In this document: positions 1 to 10,793 of the stretch, piece by piece
How positions within the stretch are numbered: the first letter of the stretch is position 1
How the letters are laid out: each line of letters starts with the position of its first letter
Assembly: GCA_025602905.1 (NCBI GenBank)
Contig: JAHLKI010000004.1
Location: 124,001 to 188,000, forward strand
Source of the DNA: Phlyctochytrium arcticum
Lineage: Eukaryota; Chytridiomycota; Chytridiomycetes; Chytridiales; Chytridiaceae
Direction: 5' to 3'
DNA length: 64,000 nt
Made by a program: the position numbers and the translations under genes
Notes under the pieces: model-generated
Seen by the model: the letters and a program-made list of their open reading frames with translations, nothing else
Database searches by the model: none
What the model was told of the DNA's origin: nothing

Positions 1-407
1 ATTGTTCCAGTTTTTTTTGGGAAAAACAAATTCCAGATTTCGTTTGATTGATGCCATAATTAATCCATAGATTTTTGACAAGGGCGGTGAGGAAGTAATG
101 AATTCTTGAAATAAGTAGACCCGGACTTCAGACACTAATACAAACTTTGGCCGATGATTTTTTTGTGTCGATGAGCATTGAGCAGGAACGAGCGGTAATC
201 GTCGCTCTAGATGTGGGTAAGTTTAAGATAGCTTTAGTATCGAGATAGCTATAGTAGGTATTTACAATTGTCTACAATGTCCCAACACTATATACATAAA
301 TCACAAACAAAGGGTGAAGAGACGCGCAAGGGTTCCAAAAACACAAAATGGTCCACATTTATCTACTCCCAGGCACCTTTACGAGCAGTATTGCTTCCAT
401 GTACAGA
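1..407. other. Left-edge non-coding stretch
   Basis: AT-rich sequence downstream of the (-) strand secreted-protein gene. I see no convincing ORF, RNA gene or repeat in it. It probably holds that gene's 3' untranslated region and intergenic spacer. Confidence 0.4.
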
Positions 408-1455
408 TCATGCAGCTCCGCCAGCTCCACCTTGAAAGCACTGCAAGAAAGTGGGCATATCAAACCGCAACAGATCTTTGCCACTTTTGCCCTTGGGGTC
501 TAGTCCTACAAAGACCCACTGGGCACCACTTGCGGTGTTGGCAAATGCCAATGCTTCCTGGCCAAGGGTCTTGAATTGGAACGTCCCTATATCAGTCGCG
601 CCGAGTGTAGTGGCATCAACTTGAATCTCTTTGTTGTCTTCGATCAAACCCAAAACGGAGTCTAGGGTCATGGATGTCATCGTCAAAGCCCCATCGTACA
701 AAAAGAAAAGGTGATTGTTGAAAACTGTCATCTGTGAAAGATCAGTTGGAGCACCGGGGGGTTGAAAAAAGCCTCGATATTTGATGTCTGTTGCTGTTGA
801 CGCGATTGCCTCCCCCGCAACCGGTAGCTCGAATATAAAGGTACGAGCGTCGGCTTGGCGTCCAACAAAGAAAAATCCTCCCCAAGCGGATCTTGGAGAT
901 GGCACAAAAGCTACGGATTCTAGTCCATCGTTTTTTCCTACGGTACCAGTGGAAAAGTTGTCGAAAGTGGTTTGGAAGTTGAATGTACGTATGGGAGAAG
1001 ATGTCGCTAGATCGTATTCAATAATGGACGCGGGAAACTCGTTGCCCAAATATACAGTGTCCTTTCTATAAGAAGTAGCACATTGGAACGCAAGAGGGTT
1101 AGATCTTCACACGTACGACGAGTGCATGTACCCAATCCTACCTCTCAGGAACCAGGGTCACTCCTTCGAGGTCGAAAGTTTTGCCCAATTTAAAAATTTG
1201 AGCTTTGGCACTAGGACCCGCATCAACATCACTAATAGCGGTGAGGGTTCCCTCATCACCAACTACAAACAGTCGTTGCGAGTCTTGGTCGAATATGGCA
1301 TCCGATGGCTCAGCTTTGGGCGGCAGAAGTGAGTAAATAGATTCCCCTGCACAATTGCCAGCTTGTCGGGCGTGAATCATGCGTGCGCTGAAAGTGGGGG
1401 CACCAACAGTCAGGGTAAAAAGCCCGGAAAATAGGAGTAGAGTCTTCAGATACAT
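408..1455 (-). CDS. Secreted propeller-like protein, function unknown
   Basis: Two exons: 1455-1142 and 1065-408, with a 76 bp intron (1066-1141) whose donor is GTAGGA and acceptor TATAG. Joining them gives 323 residues. The start at 1455 is chosen because it gives a clear signal peptide (MYLKTLLLFSGLFTLTVGA) followed by a mature part. The body has repeated short strands with turns such as LFVVGDEGTLTAI and DLEGVTLVPER, and a second block containing DGLESVAFVPSP and FFVGRQAD. This looks like the blades of a SdiA-regulated or esterase-like-phytase type beta-propeller. I recognise the style of fold, not a specific family, and I see no catalytic motif. An extracellular location is inferred from the signal peptide. 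No membrane anchor is visible; the C-terminus is Gly/Ala-rich. Confidence 0.75.
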
Positions 1456-2211
1456 GGTAGCGCCTATTAAGAAGCGGACAATCTGCTTGTGGTCGTGCAT
1501 CAGCCCGCCTGTAATAAAACACCGGTTCGGCAAGTTTGGCGAACAATACAGCCGGCTGTCCGCAAACTAGATTCTTGGCGCAAAGTGTGAATGAGGTCTT
1601 TGGCGATGCTCTACGCTGGCCAAGATAGAACGCCGTCAGGTCAGAGCCTCTATCGTCGCAGAGAAAAGGAGAACGCGCAGACTTCAAGTTTCGTTTCGAT
1701 TTGGCTGTCATCAGCTGCGCCACGTCAGAGCCGCCAACTCCGACGATATCATTTTTGTGGTTGATAGTTGATTCACCTCCATTGACCAAATCAGTTTGAT
1801 ATGGCGGTCCGTATACAAGATGCTGCAACTTGAGGCTCCCGTTCATCCAGGCGCCTCTATAGTTTCAGCGTAAGCAACTTGCCAATCTCCCATATTTCGC
1901 TCTACTACCTCCGGTACAATTTCTTCACCACTATACCATGATAACTGATATTCGAGAAATTTCAAAGTGTAATTCCTTTCGTGTGTGCCGTCCACTTGAA
2001 TCTGAGGGTCTGAACGGATGCACATGATCACTATTGAATCCTTATTTTATCCCACACGCTGCTCGAAGCAGAAGTTCTTCTGTGATATACATGCTTGAAA
2101 CAGTACCCGCGCCCACAAGAACCAACATGTTAAAACTATCTACTCTATCTACTTTGCACCTACTTAGTAGTGGAAGTCCAGAACTGTACGATCATAGACC
2201 AGATAGACCAC
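1456..2211. other. Gap with two overlapping (-) ORFs of doubtful value
   Basis: On the (-) strand, a 62-codon frame (2031-1843) ends in an ATGA overlap with a second frame starting at 1846. Together they could be a short gene or a decayed exon pair. I recognise no domain. The stretch 2125-2211 belongs to the segmental duplication that recurs at 15.77 kb, so part of this spacer was copied with the oxygenase gene's 3' end. Confidence 0.3.
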
Positions 2212-3071
2212 TCAAGCTGTCTTCCGTTTGACACCCCGCGGACTATTAATATCAGCCGCTGCATTTTGAGTCGGTGCACGGGGGTATCGCAAATCCCGCA
2301 TGCTCACCAATCTGTCATATTCTTTACCAAGCAGTTGATTTAATTGTGCTTGATCAAATGTGCTGATGAGCGCCCAGGCAGCGTTGAACCTATCGGTCCA
2401 AGCTTTCTTGGCCTTTATGGCCTTATTCAGACCCTTTGTAACGACCAGTGTTTGCGGGCTCCCGATTTTCTCAGTGACAAGCGAGCAATCTGCTCGTGCC
2501 ATCTTTAGATAAAGTCCCAGATGCTGCCGGCGCCCCTGAGCCGCTCGAAACCGCCATACTCGTTCAGTGGTAATCAAAAAAGCATTCAGCTGGTTGCAAT
2601 CTGCACAATTGCACCCAACGGGATTTTGCTGAAAATTCGCCTCAGAACTAGGCTCTTGGCCCACGAAAAATTTGAGGAAAGCTTCAAAAATGGCTGTCCC
2701 CATTTCCCGATGCTTTTGGGTTGAAAGTGAAACATTTTGAGCAAGCAGGGCAGGAATCAGACTTTGCAAAATGGAATCCACAAATCACGTAGCTGAACAG
2801 GAGGTATGCCATTAGCCTTTTCGACAATTTTGTTGCAAAAGTGTGTGGAAAGGTCATCCCATTGCACTTGGTGGCACTGAAGCAAACAGTCCACCAAAAT
2901 AGTTGTGGAAATCATTCGCTGTTCATCGATAGCTGAGGCATGCTGCGGTGCCGCCAAAGTACTGCTGCAGAGGTTGGTGGCATCCAGGGCCTCGATGACG
3001 GACTTCATCAACGGCTTGCAAACCTTGACGTATTCATCTTTGTTGAGACCCTCCGGAGTGACATGGCGCAT
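2125..3071. repeat. Segmental duplication, source copy
   Basis: This segment covers the last exons of the oxygenase gene and about 90 bp of downstream flank. It is matched, with many substitutions and small indels, by 15770-16696. The similarity starts near AAAACTATCTA and ends at GGAGTGACATGGCGCA in both copies. Both copies have the same orientation. Confidence 0.8.
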
Positions 3072-5270
3072 GATGCATACCAGTGCAGCCAGTGCAAAGG
3101 GAGTAAAGCTAGCCTTTCCTTGAATGATTGGAACAATTCTGGACGGACGGGGCATAGTGGTTATTGCCCTCTCGCTACTCAGTGACCCGGCGAAACTTGC
3201 TCCTACCTTGTCTTGAAGTAATCGACGTCCTGGTATTGGGTGACTAGAGACGAAGTACGTGTACCAACTGCCTCTGTCACTTTTCCAACTTCACAGGCGT
3301 TGATGACCTCTGTGAATATATCATCAGCAATCCAGGCACATATTTGTGGCTGTTTCTCTTGCAAGGGCGCGATTGCTGTTAAAAGCTTGGTCCGAACGTC
3401 CCATGTACATTTCATCCACACCTCGAGCAACCTTTCTTGAAGTCAGTGGTATAAGTATGTGAGGCGCACTTAATGCAAGTACCTGTGCTTAATGCGCGCG
3501 AAGTCAAGCAATCCTTCAGCTACAGTTCTTTTGATCATCGAGAAAATTGCAAGAGGGGGAATTTTGAACTTTCCGTCAATCGTCAACCACTTCAAAGTAC
3601 AATTAATGAGCTGGTACTGCCGATGCCGCAAAGATACTTCCAAGACTTCCAGCGCCAGAACCGAATGGTCACTTAACATTGGGTTAAAAAGGACTTTCGC
3701 AAGACAGTGAACCATTTTAAAGGCGTGATCTTTGGTTTCGTCGGCATCGCACAATTCGAGGGCTTTTCGCATTTTTTAGGCCCTTGCTCATACCCTTCAA
3801 TTTCGGTGGTTTCCAGAAATGCCTCCGCAATGTCGGTGGGAACAATAATGGCGACCTGTGCAAGAAACTCAAGTTTAAGGCGAAAACCCCTAGTGATTCG
3901 CATGTAAAGTACGAACCGTCGCTCTGAACCAGTGCGTTGTTGTGATCTCCTTCACAAGAAAGAAGTTATTTTGTTTGTAAAAGGCTCGATGAAGCATTTA
4001 CAAACCTCATTTTCCGTAATTCCAGAGTACTCCTCTTCCCCACGCGCGAATTTGGCCAATGGATTTTTAAAATTCTGGATACTGTTATTCCCACTGATGT
4101 CAACCCAAATAGGATCAACGTTTTTAATAAGTACTTTTCCGTCGGTGGCTACGAGTTTCTCGACCGAATAACTTGATTCATGAATTTCTGTCAAGTCATG
4201 CCGATCTCCACCGTTGTCGTTACAGCAACGACAGTCCCCATAGCGGTTGGGATAGAATTCCTCCTCAGATTCCTCCCAAGAGCCAGATTCTGATTTTTCG
4301 ATAATTCCGAAATACAGGGACACGTTTTCTTCTTCGCAGGCTCTTTTCAAAGCCTGCATCCTTAGTCTGTCAATGCCCTTCAGGGTATTCAACGAAATGC
4401 TTGTCTCTTTGTAAGAATCGAGGATGTAGAACGGGCTGTACAAAGTTCCATCCCATTCGTCACTCTTCCGGAAATCTATCCACTTTCTCAAAGCTTTCTG
4501 TATATCGTCATAGCCAGGAGGCAGATCAAAGGAGGGACGTGGGACGGCGACCGATGTGGCAAGGTTGAATGTGATAACCCAGCGATAGCCGGAAGTAACG
4601 GGTAAGAACTCGTGAGACACTTCCGAGTACCAAGACAGCATGCATGGTTGAATGGTTGAAGTCGTAAAAATCTTTCCTTCGCCGGGATGTTTCACGAAAA
4701 GATCGCCGCCAGTATGTCCGGATGGCAGGGCAATCACGAGTGTTCCAAACATGCCGGGTATTTTCTCGGTACTAAACAGGTCTATCAATGTTAGCGGGTG
4801 TCCATGCATCAACCTTTCAGTGTCTAGACTCACTCGGTGTGGGGCTTAAACAATGCTCCTGGCTCGTAAATTAGCATTTTGTATGGTTCCACTTTAAGTG
4901 GACCGGTGATCCCGAGCTCTTTGGCAACCCAAGTGCTTGCTGCATTAATTATTTTGACCCATTTTTCATTGCCCAGAAAATCAAATCGAGAAGCATCCAA
5001 TTCCCATGTGTTGCGAATCGATGTGTCAACTACGGTCTCTTCACCTTTGCCGAAAGGAGCCAAACGTGCCTTGTCGATTAACTTGCGAGCATATACTTCC
5101 GTTAATGGAAATGGAATAATGCCGACATCTCTGACCAAGAATGGGGCAATACTGGATTGGGGGATGGTCTTGAAAGCAGCAAACGTTCCAGGTGCCTGAA
5201 ATGAACCTAAGGAATCGCATAGGTCATTCTTGATTCCAATTGACTCAGCGGGTTCTGGCGATGTAGACAT
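2212..5270 (-). CDS. 2OG-Fe(II) oxygenase (prolyl 4-hydroxylase-like), large fungal type, apparent frameshift
   Basis: Six exons can be read: 5270-4834, 4771-4006, 3855-3483, 3431-3207, 3174-2763 and 2712-2212, about 904 residues. The spliced junction of exons 1 and 2 gives HTDTEKIPGMFG. This supplies the first two iron ligands (His-x-Asp) of a 2OG-Fe(II) dioxygenase; the distal His is in EVSHEFLPVTSGYR, whose Arg would bind 2-oxoglutarate. The usual fold is therefore complete in the N-terminal 350 residues. The remaining half is helical, repeat-like sequence ending in a Cys-rich VGCNCADCNQL segment and a basic tail. Exons 2, 4, 5 and 6 keep phase, but exon 3 is one base short: the frame changes at the A6 run (plus-strand T 3772-3777). 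Substrate is unknown. A partial broken copy lies at 15.77-16.70 kb. Confidence 0.72.
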
Positions 5271-6039
5271 CTTATAGCCTGAGTTCGCCGGACGTAAGTT
5301 TTTAAGCTTTGTAGGTTTTGCGCAGAGTCGGCAGGAGAGCAACCAGCGGGCAGGAGAAGCCACAGCTTAAACTCCGCTGAACAGCCACGCCGCCGCCACG
5401 GTGGCTGTGAACCGGATTTCGCACTGTGTCCAGAGTGACAGAGTCTGTTGGAGACTCCCATAGTACCTTCCCTGGCTTCTAATCGAGTCGACTCTGACAA
5501 ATCTAAATCAGCAGGCATGATGGAAGCAAGCTGTCATGTACGGATACGTGGCAGCATTTTCTACACTCCTGTTCGCATTGTTGCCAACTTCGAATTCTGC
5601 TTCTGACCGCAAGGTCCGCAAAATCCCCAAGCATTCCCGTATTTAAAGCATAGAAACTGCATTGATAGGGTGTACTAAAAGTTTTCGTAAACAGCTGCAT
5701 ATTCCAATGCCACAGATGTCGTCCAAACCGGTACGTAACATTTCAGATTTAATCTGTCCCTTTACAAGCATTTTTACAGACGTTTGTCGTGGATACTTAT
5801 TATGATGTGCTCCCAACTAACTCGCAAGATATGATAGATAAAAATTTTGCCAGAAAGCAGAAATTGCCTGCATAGTATCACATAACTTGAAATATGTTTG
5901 CTCATAGGAGACAGCTGGTCTGAGATTTTTGTTTCTCCAGGATCGATAGCTTCAAACCATTCCGACAGAGGCCAGAAACGGATTCCTGGGACGATTTTGG
6001 TTTAGTAGCTCCTTCTCTGATAATTTTTTAATTACTGTG
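5271..6039. other. Intergenic spacer upstream of the oxygenase gene
   Basis: It begins with a GC-rich stretch near 5350-5410 and then becomes AT-rich. The short (-) ORFs here do not resemble proteins I know. The segment from about 5940 onwards grades into the dispersed repeat described next. Confidence 0.35.
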
Positions 6040-6475
6040 GGCGGTCAGTAGTGTATGTGCATGCCTCTAGCCGTCGAAATACACATCTTTCCCATGGGGT
6101 CTAACCCGGCGAGCGGCAAAAAACAATTCACTGGTAGCCCACAGTGATTAAGGAAAGGAATGACTATACCAGAATTGTCCACGGATCCCGTTTCTGGCCA
6201 CTTCCGGTGTTGGTAGTGTATGTGCATGTCCCTGGCCGCCGAAATGCATGTCAAAACTCCGGTGAACATTTTGGGCTCTGGATGTACCCCCCCAAAACGC
6301 GATACCCCGCGCGACAAGTTTTTACTCCGGTTTGGGAAGCAACGGTACCATAATTGGGATGTTTGATGACCCAAAACGGAATAGATGCTATGACGCGGTG
6401 AGTGGTTGTCTGGCGCGGCTGGACCAGGGGAGTTTGTAAATCTTGCATAGTCGGAAAAGATCGGAAGTCGGAAAT
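6040..6475. repeat. Dispersed repeat family, copy A
   Basis: Contains two sub-units about 165 bp apart, each with the motif GTGTATGTGCATG followed by CCGYCGAAAT (near 6051 and 6216). These are joined by a segment with GGGGTCTAA, an inverted repeat (CACTGG..CCACAGTG) and GTTTCTGGCCACTTCCGG. A module follows with GCGACAAG, GAATAGATGCTATGACGCGG and then GCATAGTCGGAAAAGATCGG. The same order of pieces recurs near 19.8 kb and 22.3 kb. I see no coding capacity. It is probably a non-autonomous mobile element; its class is not evident. Confidence 0.75.
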
Positions 6476-6676
6476 CCCCGGAAGAGTGTGCGGCTCTTCC
6501 CTTCGAAGTTCAAACGGCGTTCAAACTCTAGAATTTGAATGAAATGGCTAGGCTCGCCAACTGAAGTTTGGAGATTTCTAGGAGGAAGGGACCAAGATAT
6601 CAGCGAGAGCTACGCTTTCTTTAGTCTCAACAGTGACATACCCTCTTCAAGGTTGGAGGACTCGCCAGCACTTGTA

Positions 6677-7792
6677 ATGGTCTTCGCTACCGTTGGGACG
6701 CTTGTTGTACTGCTTTCCACATTAGTGGAAGGCCAAGCGCAACAGCTTGGATGCATGACATACTACGATCCGTTGATTGGTCAAGGAACCTGCGGCTTTG
6801 ACCTGCCCAACATCAAATATCCCATTAACCCGGCACCTCCTTTCCGGTATACCGTTGCCCTCAACGTTGGTCAATTTGCATCTGCAGCTCTATGCGGCGC
6901 TTGCGTCCGCATAACCGGACCAACTGGAGCAAAAGTGGTTGCTCGTATTACTGACCAGTGTCCTGGTTGCGGCAGAGGTGATTTGGATGTCAGTCCTGAG
7001 GTCTTTGCTAAACTTGCAGCTGAGGAGGTTGGGAAGGTGCAAATACAATGGGAGGTAGTAGCCTGTGATCGCATTTCAGTCGACGGCATTGACCTCGCTC
7101 CGGGAACGGCATCGGCCTTATTTGAAGACTCCGTTCCCAATCGTTCGTTCCCATACTCCTACGGCGGTCTACAGAATGCAGCCACCTCATTTGCTATGCG
7201 GCCTCTTTCGTCCATGTCCCAACATTCCGACATTCGTTATCTTGTTACCGCAGGATCAACAATTGACTGGCTGGAACTTCGCGTGGCATTTCCTCCTGCT
7301 CCCATCCGAGGTTTGAAGATACGCCTAGTACGTGGCCAACCATTTGTTCCCATGTCACGTAACGCTGCAAATGGATGGACTATGACAGGCGGAGGACTAC
7401 CCGAGTTACCAAATACGTTTGACCTCACCATCGAGTACTTTGACGGATCTGAGGAGATTCAGACTGGCATTCCCTGCAATAAGGATCGCCAAGGAACCTA
7501 CGTGACATCATCCTCGTCATCTGCGTCCATTCGCTCACCACGCCACCTCATATCCCGCGCCTCATCATCTTCTGCTATTCCGGTGGACTCTATCCCAGAG
7601 CTTGCTCCCTTTTTCAACGCGTCTAGTCAGGGTAAATGTTCTGCTTCCGCAGGTGCAAATTTTGTACCGCCGCCAATGGGATTTGTATCGTCTGCATCCT
7701 CATCACCACAATGGGTTATATGGACTCGCTGGAATAGCTGGGGTATCGCCTTTACGGTACTTGTCTTGAACTTCTCGACACCTCTATGGTAA
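6677..7792 (+). CDS. Expansin-like secreted protein
   Basis: Single exon, 371 residues from the ATG at 6677. That start is chosen over the in-frame upstream one because it begins a good signal peptide (MVFATVGTLVVLLSTLVEGQ). The first mature domain has the double-psi beta-barrel signature of expansins: CMTYYDP near the start, CGACVRITGP, then DQCPGCGRGDLDVSPEVF, with the conserved Asp. A second, beta-rich domain (roughly residues 140-260) would be the CBM63-like half. A Ser-rich linker and a weakly hydrophobic C-terminal tail (WGIAFTVLVLNF) follow, possibly an anchor. Expansins loosen cellulose-containing walls without hydrolysis. In a fungus this suggests contact with plant or algal cell wall material. 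Family assignment is firm; substrate is inferred. Confidence 0.88.
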   Translation: MVFATVGTLVVLLSTLVEGQAQQLGCMTYYDPLIGQGTCGFDLPNIKYPINPAPPFRYTVALNVGQFASAALCGACVRITGPTGAKVVARITDQCPGCGRGDLDVSPEVFAKLAAEEVGKVQIQWEVVACDRISVDGIDLAPGTASALFEDSVPNRSFPYSYGGLQNAATSFAMRPLSSMSQHSDIRYLVTAGSTIDWLELRVAFPPAPIRGLKIRLVRGQPFVPMSRNAANGWTMTGGGLPELPNTFDLTIEYFDGSEEIQTGIPCNKDRQGTYVTSSSSSASIRSPRHLISRASSSSAIPVDSIPELAPFFNASSQGKCSASAGANFVPPPMGFVSSASSSPQWVIWTRWNSWGIAFTVLVLNFSTPLW

Positions 7793-8100
7793 TATGTTGG
7801 CCTTTTTTTTGGTAAATTAGAGTAGATTTTATAGATTAGGTAGTTACAATGTACATATGAACGATTCTGTAGCTGAAAGAAAAGACTACCTGGCTATTCC
7901 GTTGCCAGCGTTTTGTTCATCTAGCGTCCCACGCGTCATGAAAGGGCTGTCATTTGCGAACTTTGGAACTGCTTTCGTTTTGCCTGTGGAACGTAAATAA
8001 AAGCATTGCTTTCCAGACACACACACATAGCAATTGCGCATTGCTTTTAAACCTTTCCTCTTCAATAATACCAAGGACTCACTGATCTTACAAAATCAAC
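7793..8100. other. Intergenic spacer, expansin to UBX gene
   Basis: Short AT-rich spacer with T-runs just after the expansin stop, and the promoter of the UBX-domain gene. No further feature was seen. Confidence 0.4.
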
Positions 8101-10159
8101 ATGGCCGACTTTGTAGACTCCGACTCACTCCTCAACTTTTGTGAAATTACCGGCGCTGACCCGGACATTGCAAAATCCTATCTAACAGTAAGTGAACTTT
8201 TCCCGTCCTCACGTTCCTCATATCTCATTCTATTTGTTTGCAGGTTTCAGAGGGAAGTGTTGAACGGGGTATATCCCTTTTCATGGAGAATGGTGGGCAT
8301 CCACTCGAAGGATCCTCCTTGGGTGGTGTAGAAGGTGTTGGGATAGGTGGTAGTTCCAGTGCTGGAGGATCGAGTCCGACTGGATCGGGATTTCCAGCTC
8401 CTAGACAGGCTGCGGATGATGTGCGAGCGCCGATTGCTGTAAGTTCTGCAAAGGCTATAATTGGATCTTTGCGACATTTTCTAATTAGTTGGTATAGCCA
8501 AAACGTGAAACATTACTGGGAAATGATGGGCCAAGTTTTATCAGGAGTGGACGTATGTACGCATCCTCATTCTTCCAAAGAACCAGCTTTTGACTTGATA
8601 TTACAGCACGCCGCCTTCCCGCATCCGTTCCACAAAGCCCCTTCACCCAGGAACCCCTCGCTCCTGTCGTACCCTGTATGTATTCTCCCCCACCGACTTA
8701 TATACTGCAGTTTACTGACGACTTATTAGCCATTGGCAATGATCGTAATTCGCGCCTGGCCGAACTATTTCGCCCACCTACGGCCATCATCCAAGACGTG
8801 AATAATCTCGAGCAGGTAAAGTGAATTGCACATCGTGCATTCTTTCCGTGCTCACACTCTGCAGGCCCGCGAACTGGCGAAATCACAATCAAAATGGGTG
8901 ATTGTAACACTCAACGATCCATCCGAGTTTCCGTGCCAGATGATGAACAGAGATTTATGGAAAGATTCTGGTAAATGCACCCTCATTACAAAACATCATC
9001 TTGCAACATCTAAACTTTTTTTTGTCCAGCTGTTCAGGATCTTATCCGGGAAAGTTTTATTTTCGTCTATGTAAGCAAACCTCAAAGCTCTAAAGAAACG
9101 TAGACTCTAAAGCTTGATGCTAGTGGGTCGCGGATAGTTCACCAGGACGACACCACCGTAACCTTTACCCAGTCGACACCTACCCGTACGCAGCCGTTAT
9201 CGATCCCGTTACCGGTATACATAGCACTCCACTTCAAAAAAGATACATGAGGAACTGATGTTGTTATAGGTGAACGGGTCAAGATATGGAGTTCTGTCAT
9301 GACACCCGCCGAGTTCATGCAGGATGGTGAAAAAAACCGTGATTTATCACATGATTCCATTGGGGCTAATGAGATTTGTGATAGCACTGGAATTTCTGGG
9401 CCGAAACAGTTTGTTTAATGCATCCCATGCATCCCCAGCTCGCAAGAAGAAGCGGGTAGAAGTGGAATCATCTGCAAAGGGAAAGGTGCGGTCTTTGATC
9501 TCTATATCAGTAGACGTACCACTTACTCTCACCAATACTAGAGTGTAACGGAATTGACAGAAGATGAACAGCTTGAAATGGCATTGGCGGCGTCCATGGG
9601 TGACGGGTCCGGTTCTACCAATCAGTCGCGTAGTAAAGAGGTCATTTACGTGGATGACGAAGATGAAGGTGTGACGGAAATGGAGGAGGAGACGTCAGGT
9701 GGGGCATTTTCCAAACTTCGCATGTTCAACCAATTCCTGATGCGAGATGACAGTATGGACCCAAATTGAACCAAAACTGAACACGGAGCCACCGACGGGA
9801 TCGACAGATGGGACACGGATCCAGTTTCGGTTACCAGGTATAGTACCAACAACGCTCTTCCATTCCTTGCCAGACAAGATCTTATATTAACCAATAAATT
9901 TACAGATGGTTCACGCAAGATCCGTACATTTTTCAAAACCGACCCAGTCCGCACACTCTTTCAGTACGTCAAAGCCGACGTGCCCGATTGCTCTCAAAAT
10001 CCGTTCGAGGTATGCCTCCCCGTCAATATGATAAAGGCCCAGTACTAACTGTGATTTTATCAGTTGATGTCGTTTAAGGATTCTCTTGAAGGCCGAATGG
10101 AGGAGACAGTCGCCCAAGCGGGGTTGGGTGGTGCGAGTATAACCGTGGTCATGTCGTAA
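8101..10159 (+). CDS. UBXN7: UBX domain protein 7 / Ubx5-type p97 (Cdc48) adaptor
   Basis: About ten short exons, each border having GT..AG. The N-terminus (MADFVDSDSLLNFCEITGAD) with VSEGSVERGISLFMENGG is a UBA-like domain. Then come GRLG-rich linker sequence and RLAELFRPPTAIIQDVNN, which starts the UAS thioredoxin-like domain and continues with ARELAKSQSKWVIVTLND. HPYAAVIDP-like sequence (YPYAAVIDPVTGERVKIW) follows. A UIM is visible at EDEQLEMALAASMG near 9554. The C-terminus is a UBX domain (TRIQFRLPDGSRKIRTFF ... ASITVVMS) ending at 10159. This domain order (UBA-UAS-UIM-UBX) is that of human UBXN7 and yeast Ubx5, which link Cdc48/p97 to ubiquitinated substrates and cullin ligases. The function is transferred from that family. 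Confidence 0.88.
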
Positions 10160-10793
10160 ATGGGCTCTTTTGTGGTTGTCTTGTGTTTTTTCCAATGTAC
10201 CTCAAGAGCACTTATTGCTCATCATTATCATATTTAAACAAGGTTTACATCGTGTGACTTCCTAGGCTTTCCTGGCAAGGAATTTGGAGAAACATTTCTT
10301 GAAACTTTCGAATTCGGCCTTACAGGCGTCTTTATGGACATTTGTAAAATGGTGGGATATACATGCCCCGTAGATTGTTGCCTAAATGGAGGGAATGCTT
10401 AAATTAGTACATGGGCGTTTGCTGTGGGAAGTTGCAGTAAGATCGGAGTGTCTTGCGGTCTGGGTCACAGGTGTTTTCGGCCAAACCAATTGTCTCGAAG
10501 GTCGTACCTGGGAGGAACAGGATGCGAGGGATGTTGCGAGGGTTTTGACTGTCCGGCGGGTGGATGTGGGTGGTACTGGATGCATCGGGACTTTTGATTT
10601 GTTGAATGGAAAGTGTCCAAGGAAAGTTTTGACGAAACTTCATCGCAGGTGGCTGGTATGTTCACACCCCGCAGCAGCAAGTTGCCAAGTTCCAGCAACC
10701 GGCGTTGAATTGTAACGACTGTTGAACTTGCGTTGAACCAGAACTTGAATCAGAAGTTTGCGGCTCTTCGACTAGCTGCCGGTTCTACACAAG
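10160..10793. other. Intergenic spacer
   Basis: Holds the UBX gene 3' flank and the promoter side of the helicase gene. Several short ORFs overlap on both strands with no recognisable product. No RNA gene or repeat was seen. Confidence 0.4.

Noticed and set aside
1310..1846. 178-codon (-) frame
   Set aside because: Overlaps the first exon of the secreted protein in another frame; composition is not protein-like.
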